A stretch of DNA of 64,000 nucleotides. It comes from Mesostigma viride (lineage: Eukaryota > Streptophyta > Mesostigmatophyceae > Mesostigmatales > Mesostigmataceae). Below the pieces are notes generated by a model that saw only the letters and a program-made list of their open reading frames with translations, ran no database searches and was not told the origin of the DNA. Made by a program: the position numbers and the translations under genes. Of the stretch, positions 12,430 through 22,906 are shown piece after piece (position 1 is the first letter of the stretch; each line of letters starts with the position of its first letter). The stretch spans positions 2,051,985 through 2,115,984 of the forward strand of contig RPFO01000072.1 of the NCBI GenBank assembly GCA_009746045.1, in the 5' to 3' direction.

Positions 12430-14536
12430 GTGACGAGCAAACGCCCGTCGACGCAACGCAGTTTGGCGGATGCGCTCGCCTTTAACAATGCGGCAGCTGA
12501 GGCTGCCGCTTCGCCAGACCCGGCAGGCAGCAGTGACACTAGTCTTGCACTGGTGGTCACCCAGCAACCTCCTGGCCTCCATGCCTCGCCATCGGCATCG
12601 CCAGACCCTAAACGCGCCCGCTCAGCCGACAAAACAGGAGGGTCTTCACGCCCGGTGGCCTCGGAACCGCGCTTTTGGCTCAAATCTTTCCAGGTCGATG
12701 ATCACGACTGGACCAACATGTCTCCGTCCGAAGCTCTGGACTGCATCTTCTACGGGGACTACGCCTCGCTTTACGACCTGTGCATCCATCTCCACGCCAC
12801 CGGACGCCTCCTCGTCTCCGACGGCCGTCGCTGGCACAACGTCAGCATGGTTTTCGCCGATCAAGTTTCGTTTAAGTGGCCAGCCGGAGCGGCTGCTTAG
12901 GTTTTAGCGGACAAGTGTTCGAAGCGCGTCATTGGTGAATTACTTGGGAACTTGGGTTTCCCCGCGAAACTCCAACCGCACGTTCAGATTTCCAAATCTC
13001 AAGTAAAGTTCGGCGCAACTTTCTGAACGGGGGCAGTTGACGAGCAGCATTCCTCCGGACGAATGAATTGCGTTCCATACTTGCGCAAAATTTTGAAAGG
13101 TAGCTTGCGTGCAGCCCTACTAAAATTTGCGCGGACGTTCAGATTTCCAAATCTCGGGTAAATTTCGGCGGAACTTTCTGAACGGGGGTAGTTGGCGGGC
13201 AGCGTTCCTCCAGACGAATGAAATGCGTTCCATACTAGCGCAAAATTTTGAAAGGTAGCTTGCGTGCAGCCCTACTAAAATTTGCGCGAAGTGTGGGACT
13301 GAAAATTCGTAACGGAAACGTTTTGGTAGTTGCCGTCACTTCCTTTTGTGCAAACGTGTGGGAGTGAAAATTCGTAACGGAAACTTTTTGGTAGTTGCCG
13401 TCACTTCATTTTGCGCGAGTGTTGGGCTGAAAATTCGTAACGGAAACTTTTTGGTAGTTGGCGTCACTTCCTTTGGTTCGACTGAAAATTCGCTGAAATT
13501 CGCTGAATTCGTACCGTAGCCTAATTTTTAGTACCTCGAAGTGACGGGGCACCTAAAAATTTGCCCACAAGTACACTTGGCAGCGCGCTCACTGGGAAAA
13601 ATTGTACAGCCGCTCCGGCTGGCCACTTGAACGAATTGTAATCGGGCTCCTCCTGCCCCCGCCTCCAGCGTGCCATCCTCAACTCCCTTCTCCAGCGCTC
13701 TGACGGCGAGATCTGGGCTCCATCCATCTCCGCACCCACCCTCCGTTCCATCCTCACGGAAGCCTTCCAGCAGCACGTGACCCCCCTTGCTGCTGACGTC
13801 GCAGCAATGGGTGGCCCGCTGGCTGCTGAACTTCCTCACCTCACCGCCACCTCCACTGCCATTTCCGCCTCCACTGCCGACATCAAAGCCCAGCTCCTCG
13901 ACCTCAACCAACGCCTTCAAGCCACCGCCAAGGCCCTTGAGAGCTTGCATGACACCGCCGGCCTCACCGCCCAGGCGGTGAAGGACATCGCCGCCCAGCC
14001 GGCGCCTGCTGGCCCGGCCGGCGATGCTCCCTCCACCTGGGCGGACTTGCTCAGAAGCAGCACACCACCTCCACCACCTCCACCATCTCGGCACAACTCA
14101 AGCAACAAGCCCTCGACCTTCGCAAGGAAGCCGACATCACCCGGCGCAGCCACAATGTCATCGTCAAGCACTTCGACCAGCCGGCAGGTGAGACCTCCAC
14201 GAGCCTTCTTGAGGCATTTAAGCGCGACAGTTTTTGCCCCCATGCTACTCACTGGTGAGCTGGACATGTCGGCTGTCCGCCTCCCCCGCGCGCGGGGGAA
14301 GGCTGGCCCGGCACCCGTGCTCCTCACCTTAATTTAAGTACATGGCGGACAAGCTGTCGTTCCTTAAATGCCGCAAGAAGCTCTCGGAGACTCGCTTCAC
14401 GCTGGACGACGACTTTGACCCTGGCCCAGCAACAGCGGCGACGCGAGCTATGGCCGACCTACCTCCAGCTCCGGCAGAGCGCACGGGGGAAGCCGGTATA
14501 CTGGAGGGGGGCGGTCATCCACGTTGACCACAAGCC
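12430..14536 (+). pseudogene. LINE ORF1-like protein, broken copy
   Basis: Predicted RNA-binding ORF1 protein of a non-LTR family. The stretch corresponding to the start of the intact homologue (at 56102, minus) reads ATAGTGACG, so the ATG is lost. Recognisable pieces in order are a Pro/Ala N-terminus with SPSASPEPKK-like SASPDPKRARS, a block DWTNMSPSEALDCIFYGDY, the insertion, then a coiled-coil-like block (STADIKAQLLDLNQRLQAT), WADLLRSS, and a C-terminal block with LDDDFDPGP matching LDDDLTPAQ of the homologue. Frame changes occur around 14100-14340. Confidence 0.65.
12867..13635. mobile_element. Non-autonomous DNA element with 29-bp terminal inverted repeats
   Basis: The ends 12867-12895 and 13607-13635 are inverted repeats with one mismatch (core AAGTGGCCAGCCGGAGCGGC). 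The 769-bp interior codes for nothing and consists of two tandem copies of about 160 bp (12972 and 13134) and three shorter copies of a unit with ACTGAAAATTCGTAACGGAA (about 13300, 13365, 13430). It interrupts ORF1 copy A. I could not define a target duplication. Confidence 0.8.
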
Positions 14537-14558
14537 CTGGCAGCCCCCTCCTGCCACC

Positions 14559-14577
14559 TCAGACTAGGAATATATAT
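14559..14577 (+). repeat. 19-bp target-site duplication, left copy
   Basis: Identical to 15182-15200. The pair brackets the truncated LINE. Confidence 0.95.
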
Positions 14578-15181
14578 TAATAATATAATTACTTACAGCA
14601 GAGTGAAAGAAATCACTCAAACCAAAGCAAACGCCCAGCTATAAACCTATATACAGAGCCATGTCAAAGCTCTATACTACGATAAGACCAATGGAAACGT
14701 CTAACAGGAGGAACCTAATAGCCCTGCTGCACCGCAAAATCAGCCCGCGTACGGCGGAGCATGATGTCAGCCATGGCCCGAGTCAGCGCCACCGACAAGC
14801 GCTGACGCCAATATGACGTCCAGGTCCGCGCCGACCATGGGGCCTGCTGGCCCTCCAGGTCCAGCCGGTCCTCCCGGAGCCGGCAACACTCCTTGAAGAA
14901 GGCGGAGGTCAGGGGCCCCATGGCCCCAAACTCCTCCAGGACAAAGGGCACCACACGATGGTGCCCGACGTCGCCGTAGGCCAGGAGCTTGGCCCGCTCC
15001 GCCCGGTCTGCCGTGTAACCTGCCGTGAGGGAGGCCCCAGCCACGTGGCTAGGAGCCAAGGGCCGCGCCACCGAAATGTCGATAAGCAGATGCCGGCCAC
15101 CCCGCTCAAAGTCCAGCACCACGATGTCAGGCCGGTGGTTGGGGGAATAGAAGGCAGCGCCATCCGCATCCTCGGACCGGA
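14578..15181 (-). mobile_element. 5'-truncated LINE, 3' end only
   Basis: On the minus strand it encodes the C-terminus of a non-LTR polyprotein: VLDFERGG, HLLIDISVARP, AERAKLLAYGD, VVPFVLEEFGAMG, ending in a stop near 14716. A homologous C-terminus lies at 58480-58975 (plus). The 3' UTR (CTTTGGTTTGAGTGATTTC on the sense strand) and the A/T-rich tail (ATTATATTATTAATATA type) are shared with 59235-59295. Both sides carry a perfect 19-bp target duplication, so this is a genuine retroposition, probably recent. Confidence 0.88.
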
Positions 15182-15200
15182 TCAGACTAGGAATATATAT
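15182..15200 (+). repeat. 19-bp target-site duplication, right copy
   Basis: Identical to 14559-14577. Confidence 0.95.
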
Positions 15201-15600
15201 ACCAATAGTGTAGATTAGTAAGGCTTAGCCTAGCATGTGCATGGCCCGCGCGCATGTGCGCCCATAATGGCCCCCATGGATGATGCCTTCAACATTTAGC
15301 CACGCTATGTCTATAATGGGACCCCATGGATGTTGCATTAAGAATTTAGCCATGCTATGCCTCTGCAGAGAGATGCTCTCTGTCGAGAAGCCATGCCCTA
15401 GCCCTTGTATAGCCATGATGATCTTCCTCCCCCGTGCCAGGATCCCCCCCCCTAGGCGGGTTGAACCTGAGACAGCATGCATGGTGGTGCCGGTGCCCTG
15501 GTGCACCTAGAGCAAGGGTAGCTTACATTCCCGCCCTTGCATGAAGTAGCCTAGGATGCCCTGCCAGCCGTTAAGAATGTACTCCAGCACAAGTACATTT

Positions 15601-16240
15601 TGAGTTTTTCCAAGTTTCTTGTTTTTTGCTTGTTTCAAGTTCAGTTTTGCATAAAAAGTGTCCCCATAGCCCCTGGATCTCATCTGGAGGTAGTTGAACT
15701 AGTATATGCTACAATATACTAGGTTGTACTATTTTCTACTACATTTATACTATAATGTACTAAATTGAACTACATCTGAACTATATGTAACTGTGATTGA
15801 TGCCCCTGTAACGTCTCCCAATGCTCAATAACAGGTCTGGCCACCATTGGTGACCTCCTAGAGCCATTCACAGCTGCATTTCGTGGATCACCGCACAAAA
15901 AAAAATGTTTTACTTAGCCCTATCAACATGGGAATGAGGGCTTTGGTGTGCAAACATGCATGTGTGCTAAAAATTGGACATTCTGACACTGCGCGAGAGT
16001 CTGGTAATACTTAAGCACTTCAGGTCATGATCGAAGTATAGAATGAACTGATGCAAGCAATCAAGCATTATGCAAGGAATGGAATGCTGCAATGACTTTT
16101 AGCAGTAATACTTGCAACTAGGGAACACACGATAAAGTCACGAATCTGACATGCATTGTGCCGTCATGGCACATGCATGAACATGTACACGAACAGAGGA
16201 TCACGCGAACGCCCACGTGCACGCGCATGGCAATCCCCAT
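15601..16240. other. Intergenic, no feature
   Basis: A/T-richer DNA without convincing ORFs, element ends or RNA genes. Confidence 0.6.
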
Positions 16241-16360
16241 GCCCCCCCCACCCACACACACTGACACACACACAAGCCCCAACTCCAAACATTGCACCAA
16301 TGACCCACCCACCCAAACCCAACCCCAGCCCCCCTGACCCCCCCAACGCCCATGCACACG

Positions 16361-17425
16361 CCCATGCCCCCGCCCCCGCCCCCGGCCCCGCCCCCGGCCC
16401 CGCCCCCGCCCCCGCCCCCGCCCCCGCCCCCGCCCCCGCCCCCGCCCCCGCCCCGCCCCCGCCCCCGCCCCCGCCCCCGCCCCCGCCCCGCCCCCGCCCC
16501 CCCCCGCCCCCGCCCCCGCCCCCGCCCCCGCCCCGCCCCCGCCCCCGCCCCCGCCCCCGCCCCGCCCCGCCCCGCCCCCGCCCCCGCCCCCGCCCCGCCC
16601 ATGCCCATGCCCCCGCCCCCGCACCCGCCCATTCTCACCCACGCCCACGCCCACGCCCACGCCCACGCCCACGCCCATGCCCACGCCCACGCCCACGCCC
16701 ACGCCCACGCCCACGCCCACGCCCACGCCCACGCCCACGCCCACGCCCACGCCCACGCCCACGCCCACGCCCACGCCCACGCCCACGCCCACGCCCACGC
16801 CCACGCCCACGCCCACGCCCACCCTAGCCTCACCCCTACTCCAAGCCACAATTATACCCAAAGCCACAGCCAGAAGTAGAGCGCAGCTGCAACAATAGCA
16901 GACGTAGCTGAGACACACACCTACCCACGCCAACGCCCACCCCATGCCCACCCATGCCCACGCCCACGCCCACGCCCACGCCCACGCCCACGCCCACGCC
17001 CACGCCCACGCCCACGCCCACGCCCACGCCCACGCCCACGCCCACGCCCACGCCCACGCCCACGCCCACACCCACACCCACGCCCACGCCCACGCCCACG
17101 CCCACGCCCACGCCCACACCCACGCCCACGCCCACGCCCACACCCACACCCACGCCCACGCCCACGCCCACGCCCACGCCCACGCCCACCCCACGCCCAC
17201 GCCCACGCCCACGCCTACGCCCACGCCCACGCCCACGCCCACGCCCACGCCCATGCCAACGCCCACGCCCACGCCCACGCCCACGCCCACGCCCACGCCC
17301 ACGCCCACGCCCACGCCCACGCCCACGCCCACGCCCACGCCCACACCCACACCCACCCACGCCCACGCCCACGCCCGCGCCCATGCCCACGCTCACGCCC
17401 ACGCCCACGCCCACGCCCGCGCCTG
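16361..17425. repeat. Hexanucleotide arrays (CCCCCG)n and (CCCACG)n
   Basis: Pure to near-pure (CCCCCG)n at 16361-16615, (CCCACG)n at 16633-16825 and again at 16955-17425. The segment after each array (16820-16930 and 17430-17540) is a diverged duplicate, so array plus flank was duplicated as a unit of about 610 bp. The long Ala/Pro/His/Arg ORFs across it are consequences of a period divisible by three. Confidence 0.95.
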
Positions 17426-17699
17426 CGCCCACCCTAGCCTCACCCCTACTCCAAGCCACAAATGCACCGTAAGCCACAGCCAGAAGTACAGCACAGCAGC
17501 GACAATTGCAGACTTAGCCCAGACACACACCTACCCACGTCAATGCCCCTGCCCAGAGACTCGCGGCCTCATCCCACCCCCCTGCACGAACAGTTCCCAA
17601 ACAAAAGAAAAGGCAAACAAAAGGAACAAGAGTAGCAAGCTGCATTGCGAGCACATATGCCAGTTCTGGTGCACATGCCAGGCCGAAAGCAACTCATGA

Positions 17700-17852
17700 T
17701 TGCCCCTGCCCCTGCCCCTGCCCCTACCCCTGCCCCTGCCCCTGCCCCTGCCCCTGCCCCTGCCCCTGCCCCTGCCCCTGCCCCTGCCCCTGCCCCTGCC
17801 CCTGCCCCTGCCCCTGCCCCTGCCCCTGCCCCTGCCCCTGCTCCTGCCCCTG
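17700..17852. repeat. (CCCCTG)n hexanucleotide array
   Basis: About 25 units with very few variants; the minus strand is (CAGGGG)n. Confidence 0.95.
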
Positions 17853-19037
17853 CCATCACCATTCTAACCACCACACATTACGAAAAGCAAGAAGAAATTA
17901 TAATAATAAGAAGAAATAATAATAATAAACAAGCACAAAGTTGACTGCACATGCGACTGTACCAGTAGGCACGTAGCAAATTTTAGCTGCAGCTTCAATT
18001 TCAACTTCATTGCAATTGCAAGTGTGACTGCATGTGTAATTGCACTACCAATGCCTAATGCCCACTGCATGTGCCCAGTGCGAATGCAATTCAAAAGCAA
18101 CATGCAATCGAAATTACAGCTGAAGCCGGCTATTAACAAAGATATTTAAAGCAGTTGTTAACTACAGAGACCCAATGAAAATGCAAATGCAATGAAAAAG
18201 CAACAGAAGTTGAAGCCACTGCCACTCTACCTGCCGACAGTAACACCACCGCCAGCACCCACTCATATCCCAACGACAAGGAAATAGAATTGCCCAAAGC
18301 CAGACATACATTGGGACGCATAAGCAAACGGCAACGCAAGCGCACATGCAAATGTATACGCAAAGGCAAAGGCAAAGGCAAACGCAAACGCAAACGCAAA
18401 CGCAAACGCAAGCTTGTCATGTACCTACGCTTAACTGCAAACGCAAACTGTGCACGAAGCAAAAAGATTGGATGGCCAAGATCATGGCAAATACGAGGGC
18501 CGAAAACAATCCAACTTCATCTAAATGTCCGAAATCCTCACGACGTTTCGATGCGCGCTTGAATGTCGAAGGCCTGCGCCGATTATCGATCATAAGTCGA
18601 ATGTGTAATTGTCGGCTTATGAGAACTGCTTTGCGACAGTATCACGTCAGGCCGTTCCTGTGCAGCCATTTTCCCTGTGCAGCGGGTGGACAACGTTCAC
18701 TTTCCGCATTATTCATGGCTATCGAAGTTAATTCTTACCGACCCCGGCTGCCATGGCCACTGGCCACGCATATCAAGTTCAGGTATTCCCGACCTGTAGC
18801 GCAGCAGATTTCTGTCGGAAGGCATCCTAAGCATCGTGATAAAAGAAATCCGAACAATAGACATTCATGCTGCATCTAAGGACATTATGGCATTTGTATA
18901 TACTGCAAGTACATGTATCGACATTGCCGTGATTGCTAACCCCGACTCACCATGAACAGGAACTTTCCCTCTGCCTCCATGAAATGTACTTCGTGAAATG
19001 TACTGTAATACATATGATGTACTACGATGATAATCAT
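17853..19037. other. Intergenic with a short (GCAAAC)n array
   Basis: Contains a GCAAAC/GCAAAG hexamer run at about 18358-18412. Otherwise no gene is supported. The last 80 bp repeat the GAAATGTACT motif of the adjoining inverted repeat. Confidence 0.6.
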
Positions 19038-19650
19038 CCCAGCAAAGCCATAGCACACCTTCCGTTTCGACCGCCATGTCGGCCACTAGTCCGGATAGCT
19101 CAATGTGCACCTGACCTTGACACTAATCGCACAAACAGCCACAATTTTGCAAGCAAGAAGACATGGCTACCTCGGCATTTCATGAAATGTACTTCGTGAA
19201 ATGCATTTCGTGAAATGTACTAAGGAACGTGATTGGCCGGCGTTCGCTCGCCAAATCTCGCAAAATGTACTAAGGCACGTGATTGGTCCCGCAAAATGTA
19301 CTAAGGAACGTGATTGGCCGGCGAAGATTCTGTTTGCTGCAATTAAAATTCCCTACAGAATCTTCGCCGGCCAATCACGTTCCTTAGTACATTTTGCGGG
19401 ACCAATCACGTGCCTTAGTACATTTTGCGAGATTTGGCGAGCGAACGCCGGCCAATCACGTTCCTTAGTACATTTCACGAAATGCATTTCACGAAGTACA
19501 TTTCATGAAATGCCGAGGTAGCCATGTCTTCTTGCTTGCAAAATTGTGGCTGTTTGTGCGATTAGTGTCAAGGTCAGGTGCACATTGAGCTATCCGGACT
19601 AGTGGCCGACATGGCGGTCGAAACGGAAGGTGTGCTATGGCTTTGCTGGG
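19038..19650. repeat. Perfect 296-bp inverted repeat with a 21-nt spacer
   Basis: Left arm 19038-19333 and right arm 19355-19650 are the same length and, read base by base, reverse complements without a difference. The spacer 19334-19354 is A/T-rich. Within each arm the motif AAGGAACGTGATTGGCC occurs twice and a variant with GGCACGTGATTGGTCC once. The outer part of the right arm covers the first codons of the ORF at 19611, so both arms carry that ORF start in opposite orientations. Confidence 0.95.
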
Positions 19651-20084
19651 ACATAATCGTGGCTATCTGCTTCCTGGCTTTCGCTATCATGGTGATGGGA
19701 CACCATGGGAAGCGCAAGTTCGCAGCCATAGTGCTAAGCGGCAGCACCCATGCCGGCAGCCTAGTGACCGACGAGACGTTCGACTGTAAGTGCGGCCACG
19801 AGTGCATGAAGCCCATTAGAATATCACATCTCCAGGCATTGCGAAGCGCCTGGTTTTCGCCCGGGCGGAAGCAAGAGGACAGGAAGGCGGCGATAAAGCA
19901 GCAGCTGCACCAGGGGGGGTACGACGCCATAACCACGATGTCGTCATCTACTCGTCACAAGTTCGTTCATGGCGCTGGTTTTCGGTTCGTTCTCGACGGG
20001 GGAGTCAAGGATATGAACATAGGGTTTGTGACCCCTTTTCACTTTCGCGTTTCACTTTCGAGGCGGCCTTCAGGCACTGCCTGA
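19611..20084 (+). CDS. Unrecognised ORF with a Cys-rich motif, possibly transposon-derived
   Basis: 157 residues from the first ATG. It has one hydrophobic stretch near the N-terminus (VLWLCWDIIVAICFLAFAIM), then a CKCGHEC motif followed by a helical block (ISHLQALRSAWFSPGRKQED) that recalls N-terminal zinc-binding modules of some eukaryotic transposases; this is an impression, not a match. After the stop, other frames still look coding for about 140 bp (FEAAFRHCLKISNHVW; DDVLAGLGIAFEHYFEQGS), suggesting frameshifts or unrecognised introns. The first codons lie in the right arm of the inverted repeat. Confidence 0.4.
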   Translation: MAVETEGVLWLCWDIIVAICFLAFAIMVMGHHGKRKFAAIVLSGSTHAGSLVTDETFDCKCGHECMKPIRISHLQALRSAWFSPGRKQEDRKAAIKQQLHQGGYDAITTMSSSTRHKFVHGAGFRFVLDGGVKDMNIGFVTPFHFRVSLSRRPSGTA

Positions 20085-20604
20085 AAATTAGCAACCACGT
20101 TTGGAACTCTTCGGACCACCTGTGAAACTAATCACATTTGATGATGTGCTGGCGGGCCTGGGCATCGCATTTGAGCATTACTTCGAGCAGGGCTCAACAA
20201 GCTCGATTCGCCAACTCAACCCGAAGAAGCCCTAAGCTGCGGTAAGACATATATTTGTGTGGATGGCTCTTGATATCATGCTGAATTTCTAGTCTTCTCT
20301 AGGTGGACAGTTCATGTGCAGCCATACAGGTCATCCATGTGTGTTTTAACCATGTTGCATGTGCCACAGATATTATGAGCAGTATTTACTAAGTGTGCTG
20401 GAGTCGTTGTTGCATGCTTGTTGTATTTCACAGTTCACGCCTGCATGAACGCATCGTTGATACTAATGATTATTCATATTGCATGACTGTTCTATTGGGG
20501 ACGCCGCGCTTGATGTCACAACGTGGCCGAAAGGGTGCATCCACCGCGACGGCCGGTGGGTGAAATCGATGGACGCATTTCCGAAGAAGCCAGCCGCGGG
20601 CCAC

Positions 20605-20835
20605 ACCCATGGCGCGGGCGGGGCGCGGGCGGGGGCGGGGGCGGGGGAGAAGGCGCGGGTGCGGGCGCGGGCGCCACCCAAGCGCGGGCGCGGGCGCGGG
20701 CCCGGGCGGGCGGGGGCGGGGCGGGGGCGCAGGCGCCGGCGCGGGTGCGGGCGCGGGCGCCACCCAAGGCGCGCGCGCGGGCGCGGGCGGGGTGGGGGCG
20801 CAGGCGCCGGCGCGGGTGCGGGCGCGGGCGCCACC
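20605..20835. repeat. GCGGGGGCGGGG-type GC minisatellite
   Basis: Irregular GGGGCGCGGGC hexamer-like units keep all six frames open and produce Gly/Ala/Arg/Pro ORFs. The array lies between two ORFs and may be intronic or encode a low-complexity linker. Confidence 0.9.
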
Positions 20836-20927
20836 GCCGACTTGGATGATGAGCCAGCAACCGAAGCCAAGAGGGAGAGGCACCGCTCTTCGAAGGTGTT
20901 CGATCTCGAAGTGTTTTGGGGCCGGAT

Positions 20928-22265
20928 ATGACCGTGTATGTCCGCTGGCGCCTAGCCGCATCGGAGACGTTGGTAAATGCACCGGTGAACAAGTGGCAGC
21001 CCACAGGGCCTAATGGCGAGGCTTGTGACGGGGTCACGCCCATTGGGTACACCCCGCAGGGAGATCCTGTCTATGGGTGCCTCCTCATAGAGCGTGGCAA
21101 GGCCCCCAAAGGAAGTCCTGGTCTAGTGCCGCTTTTTGAATGGGACGAGGGCGGTGCCAGGAGATGTACCTGCGCTAGCCTTCACAGCCTTTTTCCTGAC
21201 ATCGTCGCCGCTGAGAAGCAGCAGTTGCTGGACGGATGGATTGAGCAGGTGCCAAAGTCCGTGGAGGATGTGCGTGCCAACAACGAGAATCTGTTCGACA
21301 TCATGGAGCAAAAGCTCAAAGAGAAGCGTGAACTGCAAGCGAACAAGGCGGTACCCTTACCGCTGCGATCTGCAGGCGACCAGTCGGTTGCGCGGGCAAC
21401 ACGAGCACTGAGGCTGCCCATAAAACAAGTCATCTCACACGTCGCTTGCCCTGCCCGCGAGATTCAAGCGCAGATCAACCGCGCATGTGCGCCCGCTGCG
21501 CGAGGGAGCACATCAACGGCAACGCCCGCTTTGCGCACACTGATTTCCGGCAGGCACACCTTCAAGGTGAATGGAAGCCTCATACGACGCGGCGACCTAC
21601 TCGTTGTTAAGCGGCCAGCCGTCACCTGCGGGCAGGGAATGCCGTGGGCACCACACATGCTGGTGAAGGTCCTTGATCTGGAAGGCGATCGCACGGAGCG
21701 TGACAGCATTGTCGCCTCTCCTTACTACGCACCGTCGTGGACGGGCCAGTTTTCTAGAGTGACATTAGGTGGCGGCAGCGCAGGGATGACGGTCCCCATT
21801 TCTGATGTACACCTGCAGCACTGGACAGTGGGCGGTACGGCAGAGGTGCACCAGCCTGAGCTGATCAGTACCGGCAAACTGTCAGCTGCCACGGTGGCGG
21901 CGTTGAAAGAGCACCCGCAGATTGACTTTGAGCATTACAAGACTGCCACCGCCGCCAGGGCAGCAGCAAAGGATGACTGCAATGCCTACTTTGCCGAGCA
22001 TGGAGCACGTGCGCTTATCGGGATGCGCCTGTGTGCCCTGTTTCCGGGGATAGCGAGGAAGAGGGAGCGCTTCCATGGCTGGGTCACTAAGGTTCAGGAA
22101 AGGGGAGGTCACCTGCTCATCAAGGCGATGTGGGCTGATGGGCAGGACTATCATGCCCTGGCGGAGGTGACGCAGTTCGTGTGCGGCTGCCCACACCCAG
22201 TCGAGGCATTTGGCCGCGCTCGCTTCTTTCCACAGGAGCTAGGCTGGCACCGTGAACGCAGGTGA
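20928..22265 (+). CDS. Unrecognised 445-residue protein
   Basis: Long single-frame ORF with ordinary amino-acid composition and no repeats, so a real or recently real gene. The ATG at 20928 overlaps the stop of another frame (ATATGA). Visible traits are a Cys-containing start of a helical region (RRCTCASLHSLFPDIVAAEK), a charged coiled-coil-like stretch (IMEQKLKEKRELQANKA), and a middle block (HTFKVNGSLIRRGDLLVVKR) that could be a small beta-barrel reader-type fold. Directly downstream another frame continues with a long Glu/Gly tail (22319-22470), which may belong to it after a frameshift or splice. No function is assigned. Origin in a DNA transposon is possible. Confidence 0.5.
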   Translation: MTVYVRWRLAASETLVNAPVNKWQPTGPNGEACDGVTPIGYTPQGDPVYGCLLIERGKAPKGSPGLVPLFEWDEGGARRCTCASLHSLFPDIVAAEKQQLLDGWIEQVPKSVEDVRANNENLFDIMEQKLKEKRELQANKAVPLPLRSAGDQSVARATRALRLPIKQVISHVACPAREIQAQINRACAPAARGSTSTATPALRTLISGRHTFKVNGSLIRRGDLLVVKRPAVTCGQGMPWAPHMLVKVLDLEGDRTERDSIVASPYYAPSWTGQFSRVTLGGGSAGMTVPISDVHLQHWTVGGTAEVHQPELISTGKLSAATVAALKEHPQIDFEHYKTATAARAAAKDDCNAYFAEHGARALIGMRLCALFPGIARKRERFHGWVTKVQERGGHLLIKAMWADGQDYHALAEVTQFVCGCPHPVEAFGRARFFPQELGWHRERR

Positions 22266-22318
22266 TGGCACCCACATAGACGATGCCGTCCCTGCTGTGC
22301 ACAGTGACAGTGAAGGCG

Positions 22319-22470
22319 GGGAGGAGGAGGAAGAGGGAGAGGAAGAGGGGGAGGAAGAGGGGGAGGAGGAGGGGGGAGAGGGGAGGGAGAGGGGGAGGGA
22401 GAATGGGAGGGGGAGGGGGAGGAGGAAGAGGGAGAGGGAGAGGAGAGGAGGATGCGGAATGGGAGCCGGG
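22319..22470 (+). repeat. GAGGAG/GGGAGA purine tract
   Basis: Nearly pure purine repeat. In one frame it encodes an acidic tail of Glu and Gly, in another Arg/Gly; coding status unclear. Confidence 0.85.
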
Positions 22471-22906
22471 GATGACTGGTAGATGAGACGGTGCCATCTA
22501 CCGGCGCATGGAATGAAGTGGTACACAAGTTTACTCATGGTTATCGGCAAGTAGAGCATGCTCGCCTGGCCTAGTTGAATTTAAATCAATGAGTTGAGTT
22601 TGGAGAGGCTGCATTTTGCTTGGATGAAGAATGTGTTAGCATGGCCAAACTTTTATGGCTTGTAGCCAAATCCTCTTGGGGTATGCAGTGTACTAGCGGT
22701 GTGCAATTGCGAGGATTCCTGTCTTGTAGCGATGTGGCCTCTCACCCTGCAGCCTGGTAGATGTGTTGGCATGCAGCCACCCATCATGGTCATCCGATCT
22801 GGTGTGATTTGCATTTGCACACCTTGTATTAAGGCCATGATTTAATATTGTCTTGTTATTTTTAATGTGTATATGCGAAAAGAGGCATAATATGCTCATA
22901 TATAGT
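22471..22906. other. Spacer, no feature
   Basis: No gene or element end is visible. Confidence 0.5.

Larger units (their letters stand above)
12304..15600 (+). mobile_element. ORF1-type retroposon copy A, decayed, with two insertions
   Basis: The left end (ATGGCTGACGGCGGAG at 12304) matches the 5' end of the intact family member on the minus strand near 56260. An ORF1-like frame runs from about 12430 to 14550, interrupted by a TIR element at 12867-13635. The 3' part is split by a truncated LINE at 14578-15181 and continues to about 15600 (GCAAGGGTAGCTTACATTCC region, shared with copies at 23.9 and 26.1 kb). No reverse transcriptase is present between ORF1 and the 3' region in any copy here. 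Confidence 0.7.

Noticed and set aside
16118-17699. Long ORFs of Gly-Val, Ala-Trp, Pro-Thr or Ala-His repeats
   Set aside because: They come from hexanucleotide arrays whose period is a multiple of three; all frames are open.
20463-21052. Several 100-180 residue Ala/Pro/Arg ORFs
   Set aside because: They depend on the GC minisatellite 20605-20835; only the frame starting at 20928 continues into non-repetitive sequence.
22120-22559. Minus-strand Pro/Ser-rich ORFs
   Set aside because: Complement of the GAGGAG purine tract.
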